Origin: Actinomycetota bacterium
Lineage (GTDB): Bacteria; Actinomycetota; Coriobacteriia; Anaerosomatales; Anaerosomataceae
Reading direction: 5' to 3'
DNA length: 64,000 nt
NCBI GenBank assembly: GCA_004348925.1
Contig: RCMX01000001.1
Location: forward strand, 569,640-633,639
Notes under the pieces: generated by a model
Seen by the model: the letters and a program-made list of their open reading frames with translations, nothing else
The model's database searches: none
Told to the model about the DNA's origin: nothing
Position numbers and translations under genes: made by a program
In this document: positions 16,171 through 24,107 of the stretch, piece after piece
Numbering within the stretch: position 1 is the stretch's first letter
How the letters are laid out: each line of letters starts with the position of its first letter

Positions 16171-17250
16171 ATGGAACAGCTGATCACCGAGCGGCCCAGG
16201 CGCCGCCCTCTCATACCGCGATGGCTCATCATCACCGCCGTCGCCATCATCGTAGTGATCGTCGGCGCCGTCGCAGGCGTTGTCTTCACGATGCGCAACG
16301 GCCTTATCGCGATTCCCGCAGTGGTCGGCAGGACGACCATGGAGGCGAAGGCCGTTCTCGACAGCGCCGGCCTCGTCGCCGTTGAGGGCGGCGAGTGGTT
16401 CTCGGTCACCGTGCCGATGGGCTCGATCATCTCGCAGGAGCCGAGCGCGGGTGCGCTCGCGCGCAGAGGCGACACCGTGAGCATCATCGTATCCGCCGGT
16501 TCCGAGACCTTCATCATGCCCGATGTCGTTGGCACCGCGTCTGCCGATGCGCGCCTTCGCCTCGAAACGCTCGGACTCCGGGTCACGCTCGAGACGGTGG
16601 AGGCGTCGGCCACCGAAGGCACCGTCACCGAGACGTACCCGACGGCAGGCCAGGAAGTCCGCAACGGCTCCACCGTGCGCGTTCGAGTCGCGGGCCGATC
16701 GGTAGCGTCATCGATCCTGTTGCCGTACAGTATGGACGGGGTCACGGTGGTTGTCGATCCCGCGCCTGTTGCGGCCGGGAGCGACACGACCATGGAAGTG
16801 ACACGCCGTTTGCGGTCGCTGCTCGAGGCGTCGGGAGCTATGGTCAAAGTGACGCGGAGCATCGGTTCGAGCTCGACCGCCACCGCCGACCGCGCGGCCA
16901 TCGTCTCCGAGACTACCGCTACGGTCGTGGTGGCACTCGACCTTGCTTCATCAGGTGCCGAGGGAATCCAGGTCACCTACGTCACCTCGAAGGATGCATC
17001 AGCGACTGCGACGACCGCCAGGCTGGTCGCCAGCATGACCGAAGCGCTGACGTCGCCCGGTCAGGTGGTTCGTGCCCCCGCCAACGCGACCAGCGCCATT
17101 CTCTCGGCCTCCACGGCTCCAGGAGCGAGGATCATTCTCGGTAACGCTCGCGGTAAGGGTGATGCGTCGCTGTTCGCTGATCCCGCATGGGCGGACACCG
17201 TCGCGCGCGCCCTCTACCGCGCCCTCGGCGCAACATTCGGACGCGTCTGA
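16171..17250 (+). CDS. PASTA-repeat membrane protein with degenerate amidase_3-like domain
   Basis: The 359-residue protein has a short basic cytoplasmic tail and one membrane segment (18-40). Two PASTA repeats (about 46-109 and 113-175; each has a PxVVG motif and an SxGxxxxRGDTV-like end) bind peptidoglycan stem peptides in other proteins. The C-terminal part (184-355) follows the layout of N-acetylmuramoyl-L-alanine amidase (Amidase_3): VTVVVDPAPV at 192-200, RRLRSLLEASGAMVKVTR at 212-229, VALDL at 254-258. The zinc histidines of the normal DPGHGG and SIHxN motifs, and the catalytic Glu, are missing, so it is probably a non-catalytic binder. ATG 16171 was chosen from the -10 box. It sits just upstream of an M23 peptidase gene. 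Confidence 0.8.
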   Translation: MEQLITERPRRRPLIPRWLIITAVAIIVVIVGAVAGVVFTMRNGLIAIPAVVGRTTMEAKAVLDSAGLVAVEGGEWFSVTVPMGSIISQEPSAGALARRGDTVSIIVSAGSETFIMPDVVGTASADARLRLETLGLRVTLETVEASATEGTVTETYPTAGQEVRNGSTVRVRVAGRSVASSILLPYSMDGVTVVVDPAPVAAGSDTTMEVTRRLRSLLEASGAMVKVTRSIGSSSTATADRAAIVSETTATVVVALDLASSGAEGIQVTYVTSKDASATATTARLVASMTEALTSPGQVVRAPANATSAILSASTAPGARIILGNARGKGDASLFADPAWADTVARALYRALGATFGRV

Positions 17251-17290
17251 CGGCGCGTCGTGTAGACTGTATTGGGAGATTTGGTGACGC

Positions 17291-18325
17291 ATGAGCATGA
17301 GAAGCCGCCGCATATTCAGATGGTGCATCATCGCCGCTACGCTCGTGGCGATGGTTCTTCCCGCTGCATCCGCATTCGCTGCGAAATCTGAAGTCACGAA
17401 ACTCAAGGAGCAGCTCGCCGCACTCCGCAAGGAGTCACAGCGCGCCGGTGACGCTTACTCGAAGGCGTACTGGAAGCTCGACGCCACGAACGCCAAACTC
17501 ACCGCCACCAACGCCAATCTCTCCAAGACCAAAGAGAAGCTCGCCAAGGCTTCCGCACGCCTGAGCAATCACGCCGCCGAGATGTACCGCCAGGGTGAGA
17601 TAGACTACCTGGCTCTCCTTCTGACGAGCGACACCCTCGACGACATGCTCGTCCGACTCGAGTATGTGAGCCGCATCGGCCAGCAAGACGCATCGGTCGT
17701 GGCCGAAGTGAAGGCCCTCCAGGCCGACCTGAACGCACAGAAGGCCGAGATCGAGTCCGTCAAGGCGGATCAGTCGAAGGAGGCAAAGGCCCTCAAAGCG
17801 AAGGCCGCTGCACTCGACAAGAAGCTCAAGTCCGTCGAGTCGGAGTACGCGGCCGTGCAGAAGAAGCTGGCTGCCGCACTCGCAAAGCAGAATCCCGGAC
17901 GTGCGACCTCGAGCACCCGCTACCCTGCAGGCCCCAACGGCATGGTGTTCCCCGTTCAGGGTTCCTATTACTACGCCAACACCTGGGGTGCTGCTCGCTC
18001 TGGAGGACGCACCCACAAAGGCACCGACATCATGGCTCGCACCGGAACGCCATGCGTTGCCGTGCTCAGCGGCACCGTTCGGGCCAAGTCGAACTCCCTC
18101 GGCGGGAAGACCATCTGGCTGACCGCCGACAACGGTTGGCAGTTCTACTACGCTCACCTGAACGGGTACGTCCGCTCGTCAGGACGGGTGGCCGCAGGCG
18201 AACTCATCGGCTACGTCGGCTCTACCGGCAACGCGTCGGCGAGCGCGCCGCACCTCCACTTCGAGATCCATCCGGGCGGGGGAGCGGCGGTCAATCCGTA
18301 CTCCTACCTCAGGGCCATGGAGTAG
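17291..18325 (+). CDS. secreted M23-family peptidoglycan endopeptidase with coiled coil
   Basis: The 344-residue protein has a signal peptide (RRR, hydrophobic core, cleavage after SAFA near 30). A long Ala/Lys-rich coiled coil (about 33-215) resembles PcsB, NlpD and EnvC-type proteins. The C-terminal LytM domain keeps its zinc ligands: H242 and D246 in THKGTD, and H323 in HLHFEI (H321 is catalytic). It should therefore cleave peptide cross-bridges outside the membrane. GGGAGAT lies 9-15 bases before the ATG. It begins 40 bases after the PASTA/pseudo-amidase gene, which suggests a common role in wall remodelling or division. Confidence 0.92.
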   Translation: MSMRSRRIFRWCIIAATLVAMVLPAASAFAAKSEVTKLKEQLAALRKESQRAGDAYSKAYWKLDATNAKLTATNANLSKTKEKLAKASARLSNHAAEMYRQGEIDYLALLLTSDTLDDMLVRLEYVSRIGQQDASVVAEVKALQADLNAQKAEIESVKADQSKEAKALKAKAAALDKKLKSVESEYAAVQKKLAAALAKQNPGRATSSTRYPAGPNGMVFPVQGSYYYANTWGAARSGGRTHKGTDIMARTGTPCVAVLSGTVRAKSNSLGGKTIWLTADNGWQFYYAHLNGYVRSSGRVAAGELIGYVGSTGNASASAPHLHFEIHPGGGAAVNPYSYLRAME

Positions 18326-18373
18326 GACTTGTCCGACATGCCGTCGTGTGACAGCATGTGCTCGTCCTGAAGT

Positions 18374-18463
18374 ACCGTATCGGGAGCTGCGTGCGCGGCT
18401 GAGAGGCGACCTGCGGGTCGCGACCGAAGGACCGGTCCGATAATGCGGATCGGCAAGCACGGT
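18374..18463 (+). promoter_or_regulatory. TPP riboswitch (thi box) upstream of thiT-thiN
   Basis: P1 is ACCGT (18374-18378) pairing with ACGGT (18459-18463). The pyrimidine-sensor half holds GGCTGAGAGG near 18397, and the pyrophosphate half holds GGTCCGATAATGCGG near 18433, both highly conserved. Downstream lie a 6-bp hairpin (18464-18479) and a 6-bp hairpin with TTTT loop (18506-18521), but no U-tract. Control is therefore probably at translation, with CTCC runs near 18493-18501 able to mask the AAGGAG of thiT. Ligand and downstream genes agree. Confidence 0.92.
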
Positions 18464-18541
18464 GGATGTCATGACATCCCATCAGTCCCATGCTCCGCTC
18501 CGACGCGGGCGTTTTCGCCCGTGCCGAGAAAAGGAGTATCC

Positions 18542-19120
18542 ATGTCCCACCGACGAATCGTCATCATGGCGGAGATTGCGCTCACGCTCGCGCTTGCGTA
18601 CGTGCTCGGCTGGCTGAAGCTCTGGCAGATGCCGCAGGGTGGTGATGTGTCCCTTGCGATGCTTCCCCTGCTCGTCCTTGCGCTACGTCGCGGTCTGCCT
18701 GTCGGCGTCTGGGCCGGCCTGCTGTACGGCGTCCTCGATCTCATGCATCCGCCGCTCTACATCGTCCACTGGGTGCAGTTCTTCCTCGACTATCCGCTCG
18801 CGTTCATGGCGGTCGGGCTCGCCGGAGCGTTCGCACCGGCCCTGGGCCGAGCGGCGTCGCGCGGCGAGTGGGGGCGTGCGCTTGGCACGGCCGTCATCCC
18901 CGGCATCATCCTCGGGTCCCTCGGGCGCTTCCTGTTGCATCTCGTCTCAGGGGCCATCTTCTTCGGCGACTATGCCGAGGGGCAGCCGGTGTGGGTCTAC
19001 TCGGCGGGGTACAACTCCTTCGTGTTCGTCTCCGCGTTGCTCTGTGCGGTCGGGGCTGCGATCGTCGTTCCCGTGCTGCAGCGTGTCGTACCGCCAGAAG
19101 GGAAGTCACCCGATGCCTGA
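18542..19120 (+). CDS. thiT: thiamine transporter S component (ECF type)
   Basis: The 192-residue protein has about six membrane helices and the ThiT substrate-site segments: HLVSGAIFFGDYA near residue 133, and WVYSAGYNSF near 151, the region that binds thiamine in Lactococcus ThiT. It would bind thiamine in the membrane and work with shared ECF energising subunits encoded elsewhere. ATG 18542 follows AAGGAG; a longer frame upstream runs through the riboswitch and is not used. It lies under a TPP riboswitch and overlaps thiN by 8 bases. Confidence 0.93.
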   Translation: MSHRRIVIMAEIALTLALAYVLGWLKLWQMPQGGDVSLAMLPLLVLALRRGLPVGVWAGLLYGVLDLMHPPLYIVHWVQFFLDYPLAFMAVGLAGAFAPALGRAASRGEWGRALGTAVIPGIILGSLGRFLLHLVSGAIFFGDYAEGQPVWVYSAGYNSFVFVSALLCAVGAAIVVPVLQRVVPPEGKSPDA

Positions 19121-19781
19121 ATCTGTGCTCATCGTCGGTGCGGCTCCGCTGCCGGAAGGGGAGCGGTTCTACCGGGGGCTTCTCGCGAAGGCAGCGTTCG
19201 TCATCGCCTGCGATGCGGCGGCGGAATGGTGCGCCGCACTCGGGCGTCTTCCTGACGTCGCAGTGGGCGACTTCGACTCGGCAGAACCGGGGGCCCCGGA
19301 GCGACTCATCGATGCCGGGGTAGACGTGCGCAGATTCCCGGCCGAGAAAGACGAAAGCGACCTTGATCTTGCCGTCGCCGTCGCGCGCTCCCTAGACTGC
19401 CGTACGGTGACGTTCACCGCGGCATTCACGGGCCGCCTCGATCACACGCTGGCATCGCTAGGAACGGTGGCGTCGGCTGCAGACCTTCGCTCCGGCATCG
19501 AGGAACCCGGGTACTCCGCGGCGGTCGTGTCAGAGCGGGGGGTGACGACGATCGCTCTGGACACATCGCCGGGCCGTGTCGTCTCCGTGGTGGCGCTCGA
19601 GCCTGCCGCCGGCGTCACGCTCACCGGATTCCGCTACCCCCTCGAGTCGGCCGCACTGAATGCACTGTCGTCGCTCGGCGTGAGCAACGTCGCGGTCGCA
19701 CACCGTGTCACGGTGTCGCTCGCCTCGGGTACCCTACTCGTGATGGCCTCGCGCGGCGCAGGTGGTATCCTGCACGACTGA
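19113..19781 (+). CDS. thiN: thiamine pyrophosphokinase
   Basis: It converts imported thiamine and ATP to thiamine pyrophosphate. The 222-residue product has DVAVGDFDS near residues 49-57 (metal-binding) and FPAEKDESDLDLAV near 72-85, both hallmarks of the family, then FTAAFTGRLDHTLASL. The ATG lies within the last codons of thiT and is preceded by GAAGGGAAG. Import and activation are thus under one riboswitch, and the product TPP closes the feedback loop. Confidence 0.93.
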   Translation: MPESVLIVGAAPLPEGERFYRGLLAKAAFVIACDAAAEWCAALGRLPDVAVGDFDSAEPGAPERLIDAGVDVRRFPAEKDESDLDLAVAVARSLDCRTVTFTAAFTGRLDHTLASLGTVASAADLRSGIEEPGYSAAVVSERGVTTIALDTSPGRVVSVVALEPAAGVTLTGFRYPLESAALNALSSLGVSNVAVAHRVTVSLASGTLLVMASRGAGGILHD

Positions 19782-19860
19782 AGGAATGGTGTCGGTGTGC
19801 CGATAAGACAGTCGGCGAGACGAACCGTTTCGGCAGGCGGGCTCCACAGGCGGGGGTGAC

Positions 19861-21630
19861 GTGTCCGACCAATCGACATCGCATGATGCTTCCGGCCGCG
19901 CTCACGGCGGCGGCGTCATGTTCGCGGCCCTGGCGCTCTTCGCTGCGATAGCACTTGTCGTAGCCCGACAGCCGGTGCTCGGCGCGATCGCGGGCGCTCT
20001 GGCGGCCGCTGCGGCGATTCTAGCGTTCTTGCCGATGCGTCGCGTTCAGGACCCCGTACCCACCGAGAGGAACATCGAGCGTGAGGCTGAGGTCGCCCAC
20101 AGCCCCGCAATCGCTCCGGCAGAATACCGCATTCCGCCCACGCTCGACGCCGATGCGATTCTCCATTCGCTGGCAGACGCTGTGGCGCCGGTCGCTCCAG
20201 CGGTCGCTGCTCACCTGTGGCTGGAGGACCCGTCTTCGGCGACGTTGCGGCTTGTGGCCTCCGTCGGGCCGATGAGTCCGGCACCTCAGCCGATATCGAT
20301 CGACGATGCGATTCTCGGCAAGAGCGTTCGCGACGGGTCAGCAGCGCTGGCGCCGCTCGCCCGCGTTCAGAGCGGCGGCGTCGAGCGCGTTATCTGGCGT
20401 TTCGCGACGCCGTTGTCGCCTGGCAACGCGCGAGGCGTCGTTGGCGTGGACATCTCGGTGACGGTCGACCCTGACGGCATGCAGCTCGCGCGCCTGACGG
20501 CGCCGCTGCGAGGTGCGATCGCGGGTAGCCTTGCGCTCCACGTCGCGAAGGTAGAGACCGAGATGGCCACCGCGCTCATCGAGGTAGCACGAGATCTCAG
20601 CCGGCGCCTCGATCCGGACGAGGTGCTCTCCTCGGCACTGAACACCGCCATGCGGATCTCGGAAGCGGCAACAGGCAGCATCATGCTCACCGATGCCTCC
20701 ACAGGACGTCTCACCATCGCAAAGGCGCAGGGTCTGCCGAGTGAGGTTGTACGGGACACATCGCTTGCAGAAGGCGAAGGGATCGCCGGGTGGGTGTTGG
20801 CCACGGGGCAACCGCTGCTGATCGAGGATCTGCCTGCACGACCGAAGTCAGGCCGTCGTCACGGCATCCGTTCGGCGGTTTCGGTGCCCATCGCGGACAG
20901 CGACGGGACGCTCGGGGTCATCAACGTCGGCAGCCGTGGCTTCCCCGCACGCTTCACCGAATCCCACATGCGCGCGCTCGAGACGCTCGGAAAGCAGACG
21001 GCCGTCGCGCTACGAAACGCGAACGCCGTCACCGCGTCCCGCGAACTGTACTTCGATACGCTCAAGGCGCTCGCGCTGGCGCTTGAGACGAAGGATCCGT
21101 ATTCCGGGGGAGGCACCGAGCGGGTCCTGTCGTACGCCACCGCCATGGGAGACGCCTTCGGTCTGCCCGGGGACCAGCGCGAGGCGCTCAGGGTCGCCGC
21201 GCTCCTTCATGATATCGGGATGGCCGCAACCGGCGAGCCGGTCGGATCGCTCCAGCGTCCGCTCTCGACCGTAGAGCACGGCCTGCTGAAACTGCATCCC
21301 CAGATCGCCGCCGAGATCCTTCAGGAGCTCCCTGCGCTACGCGCGGTCGTACCCATCGTGTACCACCATCACGAGTGGTTCGACGGGCACGGGTACGGCG
21401 GCGGACTCTCGGGTGAGTCGATACCGCTCGGCGCACGCATCCTGGCCGTCGCGGATGCGTACGTCGCGATGACGTCCGAGCGTCCGTACCGTCACGCGAT
21501 GAGCCAACAACAGGCGGTTGCGGAACTCACGGACAAAGCAGGAGCCCAGTTCGATCCCGCCGTCGTCGCGGTCCTCAAGGACCTGCTCTCCACGGGGGGC
21601 GACCGGGCTCCGGAACGCCAGCGGCGGTAA
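19861..21630 (+). CDS. membrane-anchored GAF/HD-GYP signalling protein
   Basis: The 589-residue protein has two N-terminal membrane helices (about 20-36 and 39-57). A weak GAF-like region follows (about 95-225), then a clearer GAF domain (about 235-390) and an HD-GYP domain (about 395-575). Metal-binding residues are present: H450 and D451 of HDIGM, and HHHE at 502-505. The GYP signature reads GYG (511-513) in FDGHGYGGGL. HD-GYP enzymes hydrolyse cyclic di-GMP; the altered motif leaves activity uncertain. The GTG start follows GCGGGGG. It stands alone between thiN and the convergent rpmB. Confidence 0.88.
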   Translation: MSDQSTSHDASGRAHGGGVMFAALALFAAIALVVARQPVLGAIAGALAAAAAILAFLPMRRVQDPVPTERNIEREAEVAHSPAIAPAEYRIPPTLDADAILHSLADAVAPVAPAVAAHLWLEDPSSATLRLVASVGPMSPAPQPISIDDAILGKSVRDGSAALAPLARVQSGGVERVIWRFATPLSPGNARGVVGVDISVTVDPDGMQLARLTAPLRGAIAGSLALHVAKVETEMATALIEVARDLSRRLDPDEVLSSALNTAMRISEAATGSIMLTDASTGRLTIAKAQGLPSEVVRDTSLAEGEGIAGWVLATGQPLLIEDLPARPKSGRRHGIRSAVSVPIADSDGTLGVINVGSRGFPARFTESHMRALETLGKQTAVALRNANAVTASRELYFDTLKALALALETKDPYSGGGTERVLSYATAMGDAFGLPGDQREALRVAALLHDIGMAATGEPVGSLQRPLSTVEHGLLKLHPQIAAEILQELPALRAVVPIVYHHHEWFDGHGYGGGLSGESIPLGARILAVADAYVAMTSERPYRHAMSQQQAVAELTDKAGAQFDPAVVAVLKDLLSTGGDRAPERQRR

Positions 21631-21646
21631 CCGCTTCAGTACGAGA

Positions 21647-21835
21647 CTAGCCTCTGGTGACCTTGCCGGCCTTGAGGCACTTCGTGCAAACGTTGACCTT
21701 CTTCGACGTGCCCTCGACCAGGACGGACACGCGCTGGATGTTCGGGTAGACCATCCGGTTCGTCACGCGGTGCGAGTGGCTGACGTTGCGGCCAGCAGAC
21801 GGCTTCTTGCCGCATACGGTACAAATCTGGGACAT
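21647..21835 (-). CDS. rpmB: 50S ribosomal protein L28, zinc-binding form
   Basis: The 62-residue product starts SQICTVCGKKPSAGRNVSHSH, the L28 signature, and ends with VCTKCLKAGKV. The two CxxC pairs make it the zinc-binding (C+) type of this protein. ATG 21835 follows AGGAG; a longer upstream frame is not L28-like. It faces away from asp23, as rpmB does from yloU in Bacillus subtilis. Confidence 0.97.
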   Translation of the reverse strand: MSQICTVCGKKPSAGRNVSHSHRVTNRMVYPNIQRVSVLVEGTSKKVNVCTKCLKAGKVTRG

Positions 21836-21906
21836 GGTCCTGGCTCCTGTCGAGTATCTGTGGGCCCATCCGGTCTGAACGGGCCGGACTGTCGAAAAGC
21901 GAAGAG

Positions 21907-21935
21907 ATGATAGCACGGCACCCTTGCAGCGGCAA
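21907..21935 (-). promoter_or_regulatory. rpmB promoter
   Basis: On the minus strand TTGCCG (21930-21935) and TATCAT (21907-21912) are 17 bases apart, matching four and five of six consensus positions. The start codon lies about 70 bases downstream. Confidence 0.65.
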
Positions 21936-21981
21936 GGAACGCACATCGATGCAAAACGGTGTGCGGCCGGAGCAGCTCCGC

Positions 21982-21987
21982 TATACT
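21982..21987 (+). promoter_or_regulatory. -10 element of the asp23-fakA operon
   Basis: TATACT lies about 100 bases upstream of asp23; no good -35 was seen. The predicted leader (from about 21994) contains a small hairpin, TCGCC-AGGT-GGCGA (22047-22060), before the GAGGAGGA ribosome-binding site. No known riboswitch was recognised in it. Confidence 0.5.
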
Positions 21988-22088
21988 ACTCTTTCGAACG
22001 CGCTAGCAGAAAGTGCTCTTCTGTAATCACCTATGAGGTTTCCTGTTCGCCAGGTGGCGACTACTACCGGTTCCGAGGAGGAACTTCG

Positions 22089-22439
22089 ATGGCTGAGGTT
22101 GTTCAGGGTTCGATGACCATCGCGAACGACGTGCTCGCGGACATCGCAGGATTCGTCGCGCTGGAGTGCTATGGCGTCGTCGGGATGGCGAGTCCCTCGC
22201 TCCGTGACGGGGTCGCGCAGCTGCTGTCGCGTGACCGGTTGCGCAAGGGCGTCATGATCACCAACGTCGATGATCGAAGCGTGCAAGTCGACCTCTACAT
22301 CGTGATCGAGCATGGGACCAACCTCGCGGAGGTCTCCCGCAACCTCATCGATCGCGTAAAGTACGCGCTTACACACGATGCCGACGTGCAGGTGGCGTCG
22401 GTTGATGTGCATGTTCAGGGCATCAAGGTCCGGAAGTGA
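22089..22439 (+). CDS. Asp23/Gls24 family envelope stress protein
   Basis: The 116-residue protein matches the Asp23 (DUF322) family: GSMTIANDVLADIAGFVALECYGVVGM at the start, a central VDLYIVIEHGTNL strand pair, and VASVDVHVQGIKV at the end. It has no membrane segment. Family members sit at the membrane through partners and respond to envelope stress. It matches YloU in position and size, always just before the DAK-family gene yloV/fakA. GAGGAGG precedes the ATG. Its stop overlaps the GTG start of fakA. Confidence 0.93.
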   Translation: MAEVVQGSMTIANDVLADIAGFVALECYGVVGMASPSLRDGVAQLLSRDRLRKGVMITNVDDRSVQVDLYIVIEHGTNLAEVSRNLIDRVKYALTHDADVQVASVDVHVQGIKVRK

Positions 22440-24070
22440 CGGCGGATCCGACGATGACCGAGACGAACGCACCCACCGCAATAGAACTCATCACCTCGGC
22501 CGCTGCTGCGCTCAAGGCGCGCAAGGAGGAGATCAACCGCCTCAACGTGTTCCCGGTTCCGGACGGTGATACCGGGACCAACATGAGCCTCACGATGGAT
22601 GCCGTGCTCACCGACCTGACTCCGCTCGGACCGGACGCCTCGGTCGCGGACATCTGCAAGGCCGTTACGCACGGGTCGCTCATGGGCGCTCGTGGCAACT
22701 CGGGCGTGATTCTGAGCCAGATACTCCGCGGCCTGTGCGAAGCTGTGGCCGCCGATACCGAAATCTCCGAGAAACTGCTTGCCGATGCTCTGACCCGTGC
22801 CACAACGGTCGCGTTCCAGGCCGTGCGCAAGCCTGTCGAAGGTACGATGCTGACCGTCCTCAAGGACATGGCGGCAGCCGCACAGGCGGGTACCGCCGCC
22901 GGATCGTCATTGGACGAGCTGTTGGACATCGTCGTGAAGGCGGCCTTCGAGTCGGTTCGCCGCGGCCCCGATCTGCTCCCTGTCCTCAAAGAACACGGCG
23001 TCGTCGACGCGGGTGGTTTCGGCCTTGCCATTCTTGCTGAAGGCTTCGTCACCGGCATGGAGGGTCACGTCTTCTCCGATCGTGATATCGCGGTGGCGAC
23101 CGGTGAGCTGACCGTCAGCCCGGTGAATGACTGGGACGACGACGAGTACCTCTACTGCACCGAGTTCCTGCTCTACAACGCCGACGCCGACAAGAGCTTC
23201 ATCGAGGAGTGGATCGCGGCAAAGGGCGGTTCCGAGCTGGTCGTCGGCGACAGGGAGACGTACAAGATCCACGTCCACACCGACGACCCGGGCTCCGTTC
23301 TCGGATGGGCGACTTCGCTCGGCGAAGTGGGCCAGGTCCATATCAACAACATGCGGCGTCAGACTGCCGAGCGGACCGAGATGCTCCGTACCGGGTCCGC
23401 ACCCGCTGCGCCGCCGAAACCGGTGGGATTCGTCGCGGTGTCTTCGGGCGCTGGCCTGTCGGACATCATGCGCAGCCTCGGCGTGGATGAGATCGTGAGC
23501 GGCGGGCAGACGATGAATCCGTCGACCGCCGAGATACTCGAGGCCGTCGAGAAGGTCAATGCAGAGCGCATCATCGTGCTTCCGAACAACAGCAACATCG
23601 TCCTCGCAGCACAGCAGGTCATCGGCGTCTCCGAGCGCCCGGTCGGTGTGGTTCCCACCACATCGGTCCCTCAGGCGTTCGCGGCTCTCCTTGCGTATGA
23701 CGGTTCCAACGACCTGGAGACCATCATCGCCGAGATGACCGAGGCCGCAGCGGCAGTCAGGACGGGCGAAGTCACGACCGCGGTGAAAGACTCGAAGGGC
23801 AAAGCCGGCGCCATCAAGACCGGCCAGGTCATCGGCATCGCCGATCATGAGATCGAGGTCATCGGCGAATCCGTCGAGGATGTGGCGCTCGGCCTTATCG
23901 CAGTTCTCGCCAACGATGCCGAGACGCTCACGATTCTCGCGGGCGAAGACCTCGATGACGAAGCCCTTAGGCGCATAGCCGATACCGCCGAGGCGCGATT
24001 CCCTGACCTTGAGGTCGAAACGCATCGCGGGGAGCAACCGCTCTACCCCGTGATCCTTGCACTGGAATAG
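22436..24070 (+). CDS. fakA: fatty acid kinase catalytic subunit FakA (DhaL-type)
   Basis: The 544-residue protein opens with a DhaL-like ATP-binding domain containing INRLNVFPVPDGDTGTNM near residue 34, where the aspartates hold magnesium, and HGSLMGARGNSGVILSQ. A middle domain and a DegV-like C-terminal domain follow. In Firmicutes this protein phosphorylates fatty acids held by FakB. The start is GTG 22436, overlapping asp23 in GTGA; ATG 22454 is an alternative. Together with the following DegV protein and PlsX at 32.7 kb it would route exogenous fatty acids into phospholipid. Confidence 0.92.
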   Translation: MTADPTMTETNAPTAIELITSAAAALKARKEEINRLNVFPVPDGDTGTNMSLTMDAVLTDLTPLGPDASVADICKAVTHGSLMGARGNSGVILSQILRGLCEAVAADTEISEKLLADALTRATTVAFQAVRKPVEGTMLTVLKDMAAAAQAGTAAGSSLDELLDIVVKAAFESVRRGPDLLPVLKEHGVVDAGGFGLAILAEGFVTGMEGHVFSDRDIAVATGELTVSPVNDWDDDEYLYCTEFLLYNADADKSFIEEWIAAKGGSELVVGDRETYKIHVHTDDPGSVLGWATSLGEVGQVHINNMRRQTAERTEMLRTGSAPAAPPKPVGFVAVSSGAGLSDIMRSLGVDEIVSGGQTMNPSTAEILEAVEKVNAERIIVLPNNSNIVLAAQQVIGVSERPVGVVPTTSVPQAFAALLAYDGSNDLETIIAEMTEAAAAVRTGEVTTAVKDSKGKAGAIKTGQVIGIADHEIEVIGESVEDVALGLIAVLANDAETLTILAGEDLDDEALRRIADTAEARFPDLEVETHRGEQPLYPVILALE

Positions 24071-24107
24071 GCGTTGTCCTGTACTGACAAGCGAAGGGGC
24101 GTGCACC

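Noticed and set aside
15720-16976. Minus-strand frame of 418 codons
   Set aside because: It overlaps the FmdB gene in another frame and runs antisense to the PASTA gene. The FmdB reading of 15779-16072 is clearly the real one.
19782-19860. Possible cyclic-di-GMP riboswitch before the HD-GYP gene
   Set aside because: The 79-base gap has G-rich runs but no GEMM core or paired arms.
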